A DNA stretch of 64,000 bases from an uncultured Spirochaetales bacterium. Its GTDB lineage: Bacteria > Spirochaetota > Spirochaetia > Sphaerochaetales > Sphaerochaetaceae. The notes beneath the pieces were generated by a model. It saw nothing but the letters and a program-made list of their open reading frames with translations, did not search any database and was not told the DNA's origin. Below are positions 17,073 to 24,844 of the stretch, piece by piece. Position 1 is the first letter of the stretch; each line of letters opens with the position of its first letter. The DNA lies in the NCBI GenBank assembly GCA_949285785.1, contig CASEAG010000028.1:101161-165160 (forward strand). Direction: 5' to 3'. A program made the translations under genes and the position numbers.

Positions 17073-17897
17073 TCAGGCTCCCTTCCTCGCGTTCCTCTTC
17101 GCGGCCTTTGCGGCGGCACGCTCCTCGCGATGCGCCCTGGCGACCTTCTCGAAGTTGTCCTTCATGAGCTCGAAGGAACGTCTGTAGTCATCGGTCTTGA
17201 CGGTGAGCGACGGGTTGGAGACGAAGTAGTGTCTGGTCTTCGCGTAGAATGCCCTCCTCTTCTCCTCTGCCTCCGCCTTCCAGCGCGCACTGGCCTCGGC
17301 AAGACTGTCGGCGGACAGGCTCCTCCTGATGAGGGCCAGACGGTCGTCCAGATCCTTCTTGGTCTTCTCTATCTCGAGCATCGCGGCCTTGAACTGGCTC
17401 ATCCTGCTTACGGACACGGCACTGTCAGCGGACATGATCGCGACCACGACCAGAGAGAGTATCTCGATGGTCGTGGAGCTGAATGAGCTTATGAATTCGT
17501 ATATCGGGTCGTTTATGACGTAGACGAGCACCAGACACAGCAGACCGAAGAGCGTCGAGTTGAGGGCGCACACCCTGCCGTTGATGTTCAGCGGATAGGT
17601 CGAATAGTCCCAGAGCTTGACCTTGAAGATCTTCTCAAGAGCAAACGAGGTGACGTATTCCAATGCGCTGGTGATCAGGACGCCGAGTATGAACACGAGC
17701 GGCCAGCTGGAACGATAGGGTTCTAGCAGCACTATGACGAACGTGGCGCCGAATCCGTAGATCGGCAGATATGGCCCGAACAGGAAGCCCCTGTTGACGA
17801 ACCTTCTCTTCGGAATCGAGCAGTAGACGACTTCACACACCCATCCGAGCAGGGAGTAGATGAAGAATGTCAGGACAATGGTATCTACGCTGTACAC
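17073..17897 (-). CDS. CmpB-type putative ABC permease / membrane protein (PF06541-like)
   Basis: 274 residues. About five membrane segments occupy the first 170 residues, beginning VDTIVLTFFIYSLLGWVCEVV, with the family signature RGFLFGPYLPIYGFGA near 45. A long charged coiled-coil tail follows (ARWKAEAEEKRR) and ends in Lys/Arg-rich sequence. The family is annotated as a putative ABC permease component, with no demonstrated substrate. I chose GTG at 17897 because AAAGGAGG stands six bases upstream; the frame open to 18005 would run through the tRNA terminator and tRNA end. Confidence 0.75.
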   Translation of the reverse strand: MYSVDTIVLTFFIYSLLGWVCEVVYCSIPKRRFVNRGFLFGPYLPIYGFGATFVIVLLEPYRSSWPLVFILGVLITSALEYVTSFALEKIFKVKLWDYSTYPLNINGRVCALNSTLFGLLCLVLVYVINDPIYEFISSFSSTTIEILSLVVVAIMSADSAVSVSRMSQFKAAMLEIEKTKKDLDDRLALIRRSLSADSLAEASARWKAEAEEKRRAFYAKTRHYFVSNPSLTVKTDDYRRSFELMKDNFEKVARAHREERAAAKAAKRNARKGA

Positions 17898-17921
17898 ACC
17901 GGACCTCCTTTCAAGACAGAA

Positions 17922-17948
17922 GAGAGCCAAGGCATCCCCCTGGCTCTC
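17922..17948 (-). terminator. Hairpin after tRNA-Val
   Basis: GAGAGCCA and its complement TGGCTCTC separated by 11 bases, just 3' of the tRNA on the minus strand. The following bases (TTCTGTCTT) are only moderately T-rich. Confidence 0.5.
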
Positions 17949-17975
17949 CTCCCCCTTCAATGATACTACACACTC

Positions 17976-18047
17976 TGGAGGATACAAGGATTGAACTTGT
18001 GACATCCTGCTTGTAAGGCAGGCGCTCTCCCGCTGAGCTAATCCTCC
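17976..18047 (-). tRNA. tRNA-Val (anticodon TAC)
   Basis: 72-base cloverleaf with all four stems: acceptor GGAGGAT/ATCCTCC, D arm GCTC/GAGC, anticodon stem CCTGC/GCAGG with loop CTTACAA, and T arm ACAAG/CTTGT with loop TTCAATC. Anticodon TAC reads GTA valine codons. The discriminator base is A and no CCA is encoded, so CCA must be added by the nucleotidyltransferase. A good promoter lies 27 bases upstream. Confidence 0.96.
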
Positions 18048-18073
18048 GCAATTCGTCGTCTGTGACGTGATGA

Positions 18074-18102
18074 AAGCTAGCAGACATGCCCTCTTTGGTC
18101 AA
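18074..18102 (-). promoter_or_regulatory. Promoter of tRNA-Val
   Basis: On the minus strand TTGACC (-35), 17 bases, then TAGCTT (-10), ending 26 bases before the tRNA. Spacing is ideal. Confidence 0.7.
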
Positions 18103-18184
18103 TAGACGGCTCCTGTAGAGCGATATGGCGGCCCATGGATGTCACCCGTCTGGAATTCCGTCGACATGATGCAGGAATGCTCCA

Positions 18185-18460
18185 TTGTCCGAAACGGCAG
18201 AAGATATGGTATGCAGGTGTATGGACAGGATACCAGGGCAGGAGGAGGCATTCCTCTTCAACAGGAGAAACTTCGCATCCCTCGTGAACAGCATCTGCTA
18301 CAAGGGCAGGAAGAAGGTGACAAGCGACGAGCTGACGCTGGTCGAGGAGAAGATCCTAGACGACGATGCGCTCAGGCTCATCTTCCCCCGCTACATCCGG
18401 TGTGTGACGATGCACAGCAGCCACGGCGACATAAAGCTCATACAGCTCAGCCGTCCCTGA
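18185..18460 (+). CDS. Hypothetical small protein
   Basis: Up to 91 residues with a protein-like, charged composition (FLFNRRNFASLVNSI, VTSDELTLVEEKILDDDALRLIF). No family recognised. The start is uncertain: the frame opens with TTG at 18185, and ATG codons at 18206 and 18221 are alternatives with only a weak AGG upstream. It stands alone between tRNA-Val (divergent) and the MATE gene. An overlapping longer frame (18139-18513) looks less protein-like. Confidence 0.5.
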   Translation: MSETAEDMVCRCMDRIPGQEEAFLFNRRNFASLVNSICYKGRKKVTSDELTLVEEKILDDDALRLIFPRYIRCVTMHSSHGDIKLIQLSRP

Positions 18461-18466
18461 TGCATG

Positions 18467-18496
18467 ATGACATTCGTCTGGATGGTGTGCTATCAC
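18467..18496 (+). promoter_or_regulatory. Promoter of leaderless MATE-pump transcript
   Basis: ATGACA (-35), 18 bases, TATCAC (-10), then six bases to the ATG at 18503. No Shine-Dalgarno present. Confidence 0.55.
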
Positions 18497-18502
18497 TAGC
18501 TC

Positions 18503-19888
18503 ATGACCAGTGAACGCATGGCACTCTTCGAGACCGAGAGGATATCCACGGCGATTCTCAAGCTCGCCATTCCGACGGTGCTCTCATCGCTCGTGATGAC
18601 GCTGTATTCGCTCGCCGACACGTTCTTCGTCGGCATGCTGAACGACAGCATCCAGAACGCGGCAGTCACCCTCTCCGCCCCGGTGCTGCTGGCCTTCAAT
18701 GCGGTCAACAACCTCTTCGGAGTCGGAGGCTCGTCGATGATGAGCCGCTCGCTAGGCCGGAAGGACTACCAGAGTGCATACAAAAGCTCGGCATTCAGCT
18801 TCTACAGCTCGATTGTCGCAGGTCTGTTCTTCTCCTCTCTCGCGTTCTTCTTCAACGACCAGCTGCTGACCGTTGTCGGATCTGATGCATCGACAATGGA
18901 TGCGACGCGCGCCTACCTGAAATGGACAGTCGTATACGGAGCGACACCAGCCATCCTGAACGTCGTGATGGCCTATCTCGTCAGGGCCGAGGGAAGCGCG
19001 ATGCACGCCAGCATCGGCACGATGACCGGATGTCTGCTCAACATCGTGCTCGATCCAATCTTCGTTCTTCCGCAGTTCATCGGCATGGGTGCGGAAGGGG
19101 CAGGACTGGCCACATTCATCTCGAACTGCGTCGCCGTATGCTACTTCCTCGTCCTGATCGTGTACAGGAGGAAGTACACATACGTCTCGATCGACCCCAG
19201 ACGCGTGTCGCTTCAAAGGTTTATTGTCCTCGGGGTATGCGCCGTCGGGGTTCCGGCATCCATACAGAACCTGCTGAACGTCACCGGCATGACGCTGCTG
19301 AACAACCTCACCTCGGCCCATGGAGCCGACGCCGTCGCCGCGATGGGCATCGCGCAGAGGCTGAACAATGTGCCGTTCAGCATAGCAAGCGGCTTCACGC
19401 AGGGGCTGATGCCTCTGGTCAGCTACAACTACGCAAGCGGAAACCACAGGAGGATGAGGGACGGCATCGTGTTCTCCGCAAAGGTGGTCGTCGCGATCCT
19501 TCTGGCCATCGCCCTCTCCTACTTCCTCTTCAGCGGCTTCTTCATCTCGCTGTTCATGAGCGATGAGGAGGTGGTCGCATACGGCACGCGCTTCCTGCAC
19601 GGCTTCGCGCTCGGCATCCCGCTGCTGGGCATCGACTTCCTTGCAGTCGCGGTGTTCCAGGCCGTAGGCAAGGGGCTTTATTCTTTCCTCTTCGCCATCA
19701 CGAGGAAGATCGTGCTCGAGATCCCCGCGATAATCCTGCTGAACATGCTCTTCCCGCTCTACGGCCTCGCGTACTCGCAGTTCGCCGCCGAGATCTTCAT
19801 GGCCGTCATTGCAGTCGTTACTCTGGTCCGGCTGATCGGAGGACTGACGAGAAGACGGGAGAGCGCCGACTCATCACAGACGACCTGA
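18503..19888 (+). CDS. MATE-family multidrug efflux transporter
   Basis: 461 residues, twelve predicted membrane segments in two six-helix halves. It expels cationic drugs or metabolites using Na+ or H+. The start LAIPTVLSSLVMTLYSLADTFFVG is the typical first MatE domain. Asn/Asp-containing loops such as GGSSMMSRSLGRKDY near 80 and QGLMPLVSYNYASGN near 300 match the repeated MatE signature. The mRNA is probably leaderless. Convergent 15-base overlap with pdxA. Substrate unknown. Confidence 0.92.
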   Translation: MTSERMALFETERISTAILKLAIPTVLSSLVMTLYSLADTFFVGMLNDSIQNAAVTLSAPVLLAFNAVNNLFGVGGSSMMSRSLGRKDYQSAYKSSAFSFYSSIVAGLFFSSLAFFFNDQLLTVVGSDASTMDATRAYLKWTVVYGATPAILNVVMAYLVRAEGSAMHASIGTMTGCLLNIVLDPIFVLPQFIGMGAEGAGLATFISNCVAVCYFLVLIVYRRKYTYVSIDPRRVSLQRFIVLGVCAVGVPASIQNLLNVTGMTLLNNLTSAHGADAVAAMGIAQRLNNVPFSIASGFTQGLMPLVSYNYASGNHRRMRDGIVFSAKVVVAILLAIALSYFLFSGFFISLFMSDEEVVAYGTRFLHGFALGIPLLGIDFLAVAVFQAVGKGLYSFLFAITRKIVLEIPAIILLNMLFPLYGLAYSQFAAEIFMAVIAVVTLVRLIGGLTRRRESADSSQTT

Positions 19889-20848
19889 TAGACCGTCCTC
19901 ATACGCCAGGGCGTGCGACAGCGTCTCCACCATCCCCGTCTCGTCGGCCATCCCCTTTCCCGCGATGTCGAATGCGGTTCCGTGATCCACCGAGAGGCGA
20001 AGCACCTTCATGCCGAGCGTGACGCTGATCGTCCTGTCGAAGTCGTACGTCTTCGTCGCTATGTGGCCCTGGTCATGATAGAGCGAGAGCACAGCGCTGT
20101 AACGCCCCTTCAGACACTGGTGGAAGACGCTGTCCGCACCGACCGGTCCCACAACGTCCAATCCGCGGCTCCTGCACTGTGACACGGCGGCCTCTATGCA
20201 CCTCTCCTCGTCACCGAACAGTCCATGCTCCCCGCAGTGAGGATTGAGGCCGGCGACGGCGAACGTCCCTTTCACACCAAGCTTCTCCAGCTCGCGGATG
20301 CATCTGGGGATATAGTCCATCAGACGCCCGTAGGTCACCATGCGGCATGCCTCGACGAGGGAGACGTGGCGGGACAGGAAGAATACGCGAAGGTCATACA
20401 CCTGGAACATCGTCAGAGGATCGTCGCAGCCTGTCAGCGAAGCGAAGATCTCGGTATGCCCGATATGTGGTATGCCGGCAAGACGGAGTGAGACCTTGTT
20501 CAAAGGGGCCGTGCATACGCATGACAGACGGCCCGCCATGGCATCGGCGACGGCCCTGGCAATGCAATCATATGCCGCCTGGCCGCACTCGGCGCTCTCG
20601 ACGCCATAGCGGAACGAAGACATGTCGGGCCCACCTGTATCGAAGACGTTGATGACACCCTTGACGGTCGCGAGGTTCCCGTCGAGCAGGTTGACATCCC
20701 TGGAGGGCACCCCGGCGATCCCCATCGCCTTCCTCACGACATCGGCGCCGCCGTAGACGACGAAACGGGATGTGTCAAATCTTTCCAGGGCCTTGAGGAC
20801 GATCTCCGGCCCGATGCCGGCCGCATCTCCTATCGTGATTGCGATCAT
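19874..20848 (-). CDS. pdxA: 4-hydroxythreonine-4-phosphate dehydrogenase (PdxA family)
   Basis: 324 residues, the family's usual length. PdxA oxidises 4-phosphohydroxy-threonine in pyridoxal-phosphate synthesis. Visible are ITIGDAAGIGPEI at the start (one base change from GDPAGIGPE), PLNKVSL near 120, PHIGHTEIFA near 135, LNPHCGEHG near 205, YHDQGH near 260 and VDHGTAFDIAGKG near 290, including metal-binding His and Asp. The GDA instead of GDP start and frequent PdxA2 paralogues in sugar-acid catabolism mean a PdxA2-type role cannot be excluded. AGGAGG precedes the ATG. yggS, another PLP-related gene, is 3 kb away but not linked. Confidence 0.85.
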   Translation of the reverse strand: MIAITIGDAAGIGPEIVLKALERFDTSRFVVYGGADVVRKAMGIAGVPSRDVNLLDGNLATVKGVINVFDTGGPDMSSFRYGVESAECGQAAYDCIARAVADAMAGRLSCVCTAPLNKVSLRLAGIPHIGHTEIFASLTGCDDPLTMFQVYDLRVFFLSRHVSLVEACRMVTYGRLMDYIPRCIRELEKLGVKGTFAVAGLNPHCGEHGLFGDEERCIEAAVSQCRSRGLDVVGPVGADSVFHQCLKGRYSAVLSLYHDQGHIATKTYDFDRTISVTLGMKVLRLSVDHGTAFDIAGKGMADETGMVETLSHALAYEDGLSGRL

Positions 20849-20957
20849 CTTGCATCCTCCTGGGCGACAATTGTATCAGAAAAGATGCTTAGCAGCACAT
20901 ATCGCGGCTCCCATGAAGTCCGGATCCGGGGTAGAATGGAAACGGGAGGATACTGGC

Positions 20958-21275
20958 ATGGAAGACGACAGAAGCAGGACGACTCTTCACCAGATGGAGA
21001 CGGCAAGCCTCGTATGCGGAGTGCTTTCGATAGTATTCTACTTTCTCTCGCTCGGCTTCGTCTCGATGATTCTCGGCATCGTCGCGATCGTCCTTGGCAA
21101 CAGATGCAGAAGGCAGGGAGGATCGGTGACAGGATTCGTATGCGGAATCATAGGCACGTCCCTCGGCGTCCTGATGGTGCTGGAGGCCCTCATGATACTC
21201 ATCGGGCTCAGGCCGTTCATCGACTCGCTGTTCGACCTCTTCCTCCATACGCACCACAGCATGCGCCTGGTCTGA
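20958..21275 (+). CDS. DUF4190-like small membrane protein
   Basis: 105 residues with two hydrophobic hairpin helices (VCGVLSIVFYFLSLGFVSMILGIVAIVLG and GFVCGIIGTSLGVLMVLEALMIL), the layout of DUF4190 proteins. Function unknown. GGGAGGA stands before the ATG at 20958, and a TAGAAT -10 box lies at 20934-20939. Upstream in-frame starts precede this promoter and were not used. The structured RNA gene follows immediately. Confidence 0.65.
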   Translation: MEDDRSRTTLHQMETASLVCGVLSIVFYFLSLGFVSMILGIVAIVLGNRCRRQGGSVTGFVCGIIGTSLGVLMVLEALMILIGLRPFIDSLFDLFLHTHHSMRLV

Positions 21276-21283
21276 CAAAAAGC

Positions 21284-21313
21284 TTGACAGTTTCCAGAAA
21301 CCGCCCTTAGCAT
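21284..21313 (+). promoter_or_regulatory. Strong promoter of the structured RNA
   Basis: TTGACA (-35, perfect), 18 bases, TAGCAT (-10). Predicted start of transcription is near 21320, exactly where the closing stem of the RNA below begins. Confidence 0.75.
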
Positions 21314-21319
21314 GAGGGT

Positions 21320-21503
21320 GTAGAGAGGCAGGGAGGAGAACAGGTCCCAGCAGCCTGGAATGAAAAGCATCAGATGGCCCGTCGAGGAGCGTAACCCTCA
21401 TCAGGAAAGCCAGATGCGGACAGACGGAAAAAAGGCTGCCAGAACGGACAGGGCTCCTTCGGAACAAAGAACGAGAAAAGAACACAACCACTGCCTCTTG
21501 TAC
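21320..21503 (+). ncRNA. Structured non-coding RNA, 6S RNA-like candidate
   Basis: About 184 bases in a 350-base gap without a credible protein. The ends pair: AGAGGCAG (21324-21331) with CTGCCTCT (21491-21498), extended outward by GTGTA/TGTAC. Going inward: GGAGGAG (21332) with CTCCTTC (21454), GTCC (21344) with GGAC, GCAGCCT (21350-21356) with AGGCTGC (21433-21439), CCGTC with GACGG, and an apical GAGG/CCTC. A 30-base A-rich strand near the 3' side is left unpaired. One long interrupted rod of about 190 bases with a large asymmetric bubble, and its own strong promoter, is the general plan of 6S RNA. I saw no conserved sequence that proves it. RNase P RNA, tmRNA and SRP RNA do not match. Confidence 0.5.
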
Positions 21504-21630
21504 AGATGAGGGCCCGGACTTCCGGAGCCGCCCAGGCGGTCAGAGGATGTTTCCGGGCCGTATTTCGTCTACCACAAATCGAGACAATCTGCTAACATGC
21601 CACTCTGTCGCAGACAAGGGAGGCGTTTTC

Positions 21631-22332
21631 ATGGACGGCGGAGAATCCGGAAGACTCATGCAGTATGTATCCGGTCTGAAGGCCGGACTGCCAGTGCTCT
21701 TCGGCTTCGTACCGGTCGGCATCGCCTATGCCGTGCTTGCCTCGCAGGCGGGATTCTCCCCTCTCGAGACCATGCTCATGTCCATGACCGTCTTCGCCGG
21801 GGCGAGCCAGATAATGGCCGTGGGGATGTACGCCCAGGGAGCCGGAATCGTCGCGATAGCCATCACGACATTCATACTGAATCTCAGGCACCTGATCATG
21901 AGCACATGCGTGATGAACCGCATGAAGGGCACGTCAACACCACTCAGGCTCCTGGCCTCCTTCTTCGTGACGGACGAGTCCTTCGCCATATTCACGACCC
22001 TCGAGGAGAAGAGGTGCACCATATGGTTCTATCTGGGCATGGTGACTCTCACCTGGTCCAGCTGGCAGCTTGGCGGCCTGATGGGAATCCTCGCCTCCGG
22101 CATGCTCCCATCAATCGTCACAGCCAGCTTCGGCATCGCACTGTACGCCATGTTCATCTCGCTTCTCATGCCAAATCTCAGGGGAAACGCGAGACTTGCT
22201 CTCCTGGTCGTCATGACGGCATGCATGAACACGGTGCTCTCCTTCTTCATGGATTCAAGCTGGGCATTGATCGCTTCCACACTGGTCTGTGCGTTCATGG
22301 GCGTCTTCTTCGTCGACACGGGGGATGAATGA
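21631..22332 (+). CDS. azlC: AzlC-family branched-chain amino acid exporter, large subunit
   Basis: 233 residues, hydrophobic throughout. The AzlC start LKAGLPVLFGFVPVGIAYAVLA, the central AGASQIMAV near 70 and LRHLIMSTCV near 95 are family signatures. With AzlD it forms an inner-membrane exporter for branched-chain or related amino acids. ATG at 21631 follows GGGAGG by seven bases; a TAACAT -10-like box lies about 40 bases upstream, so it has its own promoter after the structured RNA. It overlaps azlD by eight bases. Confidence 0.9.
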   Translation: MDGGESGRLMQYVSGLKAGLPVLFGFVPVGIAYAVLASQAGFSPLETMLMSMTVFAGASQIMAVGMYAQGAGIVAIAITTFILNLRHLIMSTCVMNRMKGTSTPLRLLASFFVTDESFAIFTTLEEKRCTIWFYLGMVTLTWSSWQLGGLMGILASGMLPSIVTASFGIALYAMFISLLMPNLRGNARLALLVVMTACMNTVLSFFMDSSWALIASTLVCAFMGVFFVDTGDE

Positions 22333-22633
22333 AATGGAAAGGATGATTCTCATTGCGGCGATGGTCGTCGTGACATTCATACCGCGTGCGATTCCCGCTG
22401 CGCTTATAGAGAAGATGAAGTTCCCGAAGAAGGTGGAGAAGTTCCTGAATCTCATCCCCTACACCGCCATGGCTTCGCTCATCTTCCCGGGCATCCTCAC
22501 CGTGGACGGCTCGAATGTGCTCATAGGTCTTCTTGGAGGGGTTGCCGCCGCTGTGCTTGCATACCTGAGAGCGCCCCTGATCATGTGCGTCGTCTCGGCC
22601 ATTGTGGTCGACATGCTGCTCTACCTCATCTGA
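22325..22633 (+). CDS. azlD: AzlD-family branched-chain amino acid exporter, small subunit
   Basis: 102 residues with about four membrane segments and the AzlD signature VVTFIPRAIPAALIEKMKFPKKVEKFL near the start (FIPRAIP). Partner of AzlC. The ATG at 22325 lies inside the end of azlC, and a second ATG at 22334 is possible. Confidence 0.9.
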   Translation: MNEMERMILIAAMVVVTFIPRAIPAALIEKMKFPKKVEKFLNLIPYTAMASLIFPGILTVDGSNVLIGLLGGVAAAVLAYLRAPLIMCVVSAIVVDMLLYLI

Positions 22634-22657
22634 CAGGCCTCTTCCAGAAGAAGCCTG
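22634..22657 (+). terminator. Hairpin after azlD
   Basis: CAGGC-c-TCTTC, two-base loop, GAAGA-a-GCCTG: ten pairs with one mismatch, directly after the azlD stop. No T-run follows, so it is weak as an intrinsic terminator. Confidence 0.45.
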
Positions 22658-22677
22658 AGGGAGGTTATCATTCACTC

Positions 22678-23223
22678 ATGGACATAAGATTCGCAACCGA
22701 AGAGGACGCACCAGCCCTTCTTGAGATATACGGGCAGTACATTGACAGCCCGATAACATTCGAGACCAGTCTTCCATCACTCGAGGACTTCAGGTGGCGC
22801 ATCAGGGAGTTCTCACGCGACTACCCCTATCTCGTCAGCGTCCAGGACGGAAGGATCACGGGCTACGCCTATGCCCACAGGGCATTCACACGCGACGCCT
22901 ACCGCTTCGATGCCGAGACAACGATCTACCTGTCTCGCGACAGCCAGCATTCAGGCACGGGACCGATGCTTTATGCGAAGCTGCTGGACTATCTCAGGAG
23001 GATGAACGTCGTCAACGCCTACGCACTCGTCACGGAGCCGAACAGGCAGTCCATATATTTCCACCAGAGGATGGGTTTCAGGGCATTCGCGACCTTCCAG
23101 GACTCGGGTTACAAGCTGGATCGATGGATCAGCGTCATCTGGCTGGTGAAGGTGCTCAACCCACGAGAAGGCAGGCCTGCCGAGATCAGGAGCATACGCG
23201 ACGTCCTGGCGGAGGAGGCCTGA
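22678..23223 (+). CDS. GNAT acetyltransferase, phosphinothricin-acetyltransferase-like
   Basis: 181 residues. The pattern DIRFATEEDAPALLEIYGQYI, then ITFETSLPS, matches the Pat/MddA branch (phosphinothricin or methionine sulfone N-acetyltransferases). SGTGPMLYAKLLDYL near 105 replaces the usual RGxGxA/G acetyl-CoA loop, and YFHQRMGFRAFATF is the last GNAT strand. It would acetylate a small amino compound. A TATCAT box ends six bases before the ATG and no Shine-Dalgarno is in range, so the mRNA is probably leaderless. Confidence 0.85.
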   Translation: MDIRFATEEDAPALLEIYGQYIDSPITFETSLPSLEDFRWRIREFSRDYPYLVSVQDGRITGYAYAHRAFTRDAYRFDAETTIYLSRDSQHSGTGPMLYAKLLDYLRRMNVVNAYALVTEPNRQSIYFHQRMGFRAFATFQDSGYKLDRWISVIWLVKVLNPREGRPAEIRSIRDVLAEEA

Positions 23224-23228
23224 CGGCC

Positions 23229-24740
23229 TCATTTCACCTCTAGCTTCTGATGGTCCTTGAGTATGACGTCATGGGCACCACCTTCGACGATTGAAGTCGG
23301 CGAGACGATCGTAAGCTTCGCCTTGGTCTTGAACTCGTCCAGGTCCAGCGCACCGCAGTTGCACATGGTCGAGCGGATCTTGAGAAGCGTCACCGCGACA
23401 TTGTCCTTGAGGCTTCCAGCATATGGTACATATGAGTCGACGCCTTCGACGAAGCTCAGCTTCTTGTCGCCTCCCAGGTCGTAGCGCTGCCAGTTGCGTG
23501 CCCTGGCGCTTCCCTCCCCCCAGTACTCCTTCATGTAGTTTCCGTTGATGGACACGAGGTTCGAGGGGGACTCGTCGAAGCGGGCGAAATAGCGGCCGAG
23601 CATCAGGAAGTCGGCTCCCATGGCCAGGGCGAGCGTCATGTGGTAGTCGTAGACTATTCCACCATCCGAGCATACCGGCACGTAGACTCCGGTCTCCTCG
23701 AAATACCTGTCGCGCTCCCTGACCACATCGATCAGGGCACTGGCCTGACCGCGTCCGATCCCCTTCGTCTCGCGGGTGATGCAGATCGAGCCGCCGCCTA
23801 TGCCGACCTTGACGAAATCAGCTCCGCAATCGGCAAGGAAGCGGAAGCCTTCGGCGTCGACGACGTTGCCGGCACCGACCTTGACAGTGTCGCCATACTT
23901 TTCCCTGATCCAGGCAAGAGTCCGCTTCTGCCATTCGCTGAAGCCTTCCGAGGAGTCGATGCACAGCACATCGGCGCCAGCGGCGACGAGAGAGGGAACC
24001 CTCTCCTCGTAGTCGCGCGTGTTGATTCCGGCTCCGACGATGTACCGCTTGTCCTTGTCCAGCAGCTCGTCGGGATTCTCCTTGTGCGTGGAGTAGTCCT
24101 TGCGGAAGACGAAGGATACCAGGTGCCCATTCTTGTCGATCACCGGAAGCTGGTTCAGCTTATGCTCCCAGATCATGTCGTTGGCCTCGGACAGCGTTAT
24201 TCCATCTCGTCCCACGACGAGCTTGTCGAAAGGCGTCATGAAGGATGCGACCGTCTCGTCCCCTTTCATGCGGCTTATCCTATAGTCGCGGCTTGTGACG
24301 ACACCCAGCAGCCTTCCATCCGATTCCCCGTTATCGGTGACAGCGATCGTGGAATGCCCTGTTCTACGGGTCAGCTCAAGCACATCGTTCAGCGTTGCAT
24401 CCGGCCTTATGTTGGAGTCGGATACGACGAAGCCCGCCTTGTAGCTCTTGACCCTGGCGACCATCCTCGCCTCGTCCTCGATGCTCTGCGAGCCGTAGAT
24501 GAAGGCCACTCCGCCCTCCCGTGCCAGTGCCTGGCCCATCTTCTCCCCGGAGACGGACTGCATGATCGCGCTGACCATGGGGATATTGAGCATGAGAGGA
24601 CACTTCTCATGCCCCTTGCGGAACTTCACCAGCGGTGTCTTCAACGAAACATTCGAGGGAATGCATTCACTCGAGGAATAGCCTGGAATGAGCAGGTACT
24701 CGGAAAACGTCCTGCTGAGCTCATCATAATAATATGCCAT
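23229..24740 (-). CDS. guaB: IMP dehydrogenase
   Basis: Oxidises IMP to XMP, the first committed step of GMP synthesis. 503 residues. The (beta/alpha)8 barrel is interrupted by a CBS pair (about 105-225: [27 protein letters not shown]). The catalytic loop [18 protein letters not shown] near 315 carries the active Cys; family members usually have GPGSICTTR, so this is the variant form. The flap has the ARNWQRY Arg-Tyr region. AAGGAG lies 15 bases from the ATG, which is long, but no other in-frame start exists before a stop. Repeats upstream at 24792-24838 may regulate it. Confidence 0.9.
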   Translation of the reverse strand: MAYYYDELSRTFSEYLLIPGYSSSECIPSNVSLKTPLVKFRKGHEKCPLMLNIPMVSAIMQSVSGEKMGQALAREGGVAFIYGSQSIEDEARMVARVKSYKAGFVVSDSNIRPDATLNDVLELTRRTGHSTIAVTDNGESDGRLLGVVTSRDYRISRMKGDETVASFMTPFDKLVVGRDGITLSEANDMIWEHKLNQLPVIDKNGHLVSFVFRKDYSTHKENPDELLDKDKRYIVGAGINTRDYEERVPSLVAAGADVLCIDSSEGFSEWQKRTLAWIREKYGDTVKVGAGNVVDAEGFRFLADCGADFVKVGIGGGSICITRETKGIGRGQASALIDVVRERDRYFEETGVYVPVCSDGGIVYDYHMTLALAMGADFLMLGRYFARFDESPSNLVSINGNYMKEYWGEGSARARNWQRYDLGGDKKLSFVEGVDSYVPYAGSLKDNVAVTLLKIRSTMCNCGALDLDEFKTKAKLTIVSPTSIVEGGAHDVILKDHQKLEVK

Positions 24741-24791
24741 ATCTGCCGATTGAAACTCCTTGCACTATTATTCCCCAATGGCGCCTTTCTT

Positions 24792-24838
24792 TGCAACAAG
24801 TGCGCACATCGATCATGCGGATGCGCAACACTGTTGCA
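24792..24838. repeat. Inverted repeat upstream of guaB
   Basis: TGCAACAAGTGCGCA and TGCGCAACACTGTTGCA face each other across 15 bases, and the right arm contains its own perfect GCAACA-C-TGTTGC. It lies 50-100 bases upstream of guaB and just 3' of the amylase gene, without a T-run. A regulatory site is as likely as a transcript-end hairpin. Confidence 0.6.
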
Positions 24839-24844
24839 TATCGT

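Noticed and set aside
20889..21491. 200-residue reverse frame over the DUF4190 gene and the structured RNA
   Set aside because: No domain-like sequence, no ribosome site, and it opposes a strong promoter.
21320..21503. RNase P RNA, tmRNA or SRP RNA
   Set aside because: Their conserved cores (for example the P4 region, tRNA-like 3' end, GGAAGG-type loop) are absent and the length does not fit RNase P or tmRNA.
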